Source of the DNA: Chrysomallon squamiferum
Taxonomy: Eukaryota; Mollusca; Gastropoda; Neomphalida; Peltospiridae
NCBI GenBank assembly: GCA_012295275.1
Contig: CM022679.1
Span: 2,766,116 to 2,830,115, forward strand
Direction: 5' to 3'
Length of the DNA: 64,000 nucleotides
The translations under genes and the position numbers were made by a program. Positions 62,300 to 64,000 of the stretch are shown here, in pieces; position 1 is the stretch's first letter; every line of letters starts with the position of its first letter. Below the pieces are notes generated by a model. It saw nothing but the letters and a program-made list of their open reading frames with translations, had not been told where the DNA came from and made no database searches.

Positions 62300-64000
62300 T
62301 CTCTCTCACTTTTTCTTTCTCTCTGTCATTTCTCTCTTTCTCTGTGTATCGTTCCATCTCTTCCATTCAAAGCAGGCCAATCCAGGATGGGTTTGAGGTG
62401 AACCGTACTTTTATTTTAAAATGGATACATGGAAGAAATAATTTTAGGTTTGTTTTCATATTGATATAAATACATTCATCGAAACACAATAACAGACAAA
62501 ATTCTGTTATGGGATGTGTCCTCCATGATTAAAAAAAAAAAATCTTTGTCTAACCTTTTTAAATGTTTCCGGATAATCTTACATCACCGGGTCGTGATTT
62601 TTGTTTAATTTCTGTTTATCTTGATGTTTTTTTTGTGATTTGTAATTGTTATTATGATTTGGTTTCAGATAATATTTTGAGGTCATTACGGTTCAGCTGT
62701 AACTAGTCAAAATGTTAACAGTAATTGTCAGGAGACGTGTTAGCGTTGCCTGCTGATGTGTGACGACACAGAAATATCAACTTACTCATTGTGTCCGCTA
62801 TACCATGTTGAAATTGAATCTACTGTTTCTCTTTACATCACGATTTGTTTTCCGCCAGGTTGTACATAGAATAAAAAATACATATGACAACCAGGTGTTT
62901 GTAACGTTAAAAAAAAACAAAAAAACATTCAAACAGTTTTAAAGTGCGTCTCTGCTATTAAATGCTTTCCAAAACAAAACAGATGTATAGACTGGTAACA
63001 CATTGATAGTTCTTGTCATGAAAAAAAAGTGAGACTTCTTTGTTGTTTTTGTATCTTTGTCGAGTTTTTAAATTCGACGCTTGGTTGTGACGAGTCTTCT
63101 TATCGCCAAGAGAAATTTTGCAAAGTCAGAATTCGGTGAAAAAATTAATAAATTACTATATATGTATGTATAATAATTTCCATCCATATGTGTCTGTGTG
63201 TGTACGTACGTACACATGTATGTATGGATGTATGTAGATAGGTAGGTATGTGTAATGAAGTATGTCTGTACATTTATGTCGCATGTACTAAGGTGTAAAT
63301 AGAGTTCTATTTTATTCTTAGCTGCAGCAGAGCTCAACAACCTCATTAACTCTCTGTCTCTCAGTAAACAAGAATTACTCGGTGTCTTGGTCGAAGTATT
63401 CTTACAGTGGCAGTCTTCTTCCCGTGACAGCTCAAACACCTGGATTCACTTGCTTGGACAAGTCAGAATTATTTAATGGAACAGTTAGTTTTCAGCGATA
63501 TTTAAACCGAGCGCTGATCCAAATGTGATTGAGTTAGACTGAATTTCAAATACTTCAGAAACATTATACTGTATTTCACTAATTGTGATATACAATTACT
63601 AGATATTGACTCCTAATTTAACTCTCAAGTGATAGAGGTTGTTGTTTATAATTCGTTGTTTGTGCAGTTTTCTTTATTCACTAGCCACTTGGCGAGTAAA
63701 TGTAAACTGCTGTTTTGAGTCTGATATTATAAACAGTTAAACCTATTCTACTTGACTGTCTTTTGTTTCTTTCAAGTCAGTGTTTCTCAGCGTATCCTAA
63801 GTTACTCTTTATCTGATAAACTAATTTTATTAAATACTACTAAATAATATCATTATCAAATTTAAAGCGTGTGATGCGTGTTTACCGAGGTTTAACGCAT
63901 GTACATCATTGTACTACTGCTGAACAACACCAGTCATTGGACAGACATTGATTTTATTATTATATAATATTATTACCAGTATGGAGGCGATTACATATCA
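62300..64000. other. Right end of the window, no gene recognised
   Basis: AT-rich sequence. A minus-strand open frame at 63068-63439 is partly an (ATGT)n microsatellite and has no recognisable domain. No exon supported. Confidence 0.5.

Noticed and set aside
1-64000. CRISPR arrays, operons, bacterial or viral genes.
   Set aside because: All recognised genes are spliced animal genes; the repeats are microsatellites, minisatellites or small DNA transposons.

Overview
The window is nuclear DNA from an animal. It is AT-rich and intron-rich, with GT-AG introns, many microsatellites ((AAT)n, (ATAC)n, (GA)n, (TTTA)n) and small DNA transposons. The gene content (mollusc-like S-adenosylmethionine synthase, TK1, a ciliary CCDC96 gene, a Dexras1-type GTPase and an expanded set of TNF receptors) fits a lophotrochozoan, most likely a mollusc. 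The species cannot be named from sequence alone.

Layout. 0.4-1.3 kb: possible last exons of an unidentified gene (+). 5.8-10.9 kb: eight-exon S-adenosylmethionine synthase gene (-) with a degenerate signature motif. 12.1-13.3 kb: four-copy satellite of about 320 bp. 15.1-18.7 kb: seven-exon cytosolic thymidine kinase TK1 (-), head to head (342 bp between start codons) with a twelve-exon axonemal coiled-coil gene CCDC96/FAP184 (+, 19.0-25.5 kb). 28.0-51.5 kb: a cluster of TNF-receptor-superfamily genes with BCMA/TACI-type cysteine-rich domains: TNFR-A (-, three CRDs), TNFR-B (-, one CRD), TNFR-C (+, one CRD, two candidate alternative cytoplasmic exons), a decayed tandem copy of TNFR-C at 42.1-47 kb, and fragments of a further copy at 48.4-51.5 kb that run into a 200-N assembly gap. 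51.7-58.8 kb: no recognisable gene. 58.9-59.4 kb: the 3' exon of a Dexras1/Rhes-like Ras GTPase (+). 60.3-62.3 kb: minisatellites and microsatellites.

The most interesting part is the TNF-receptor cluster. TNFR-C and its pseudogene copy both carry, just upstream of the start codon, a short tandem array whose units match the NF-kappaB/Rel consensus GGGRNNYYCC. The tail of TNFR-C appears to have two in-phase terminal exons with different TRAF-type motifs (PVEATE versus PVQCS). The duplicated units begin and end at (AAT)n tracts, which suggests unequal exchange. Everything here was read by eye. Exon boundaries of the main genes were checked by codon counting and splice phase, but no database search was run.
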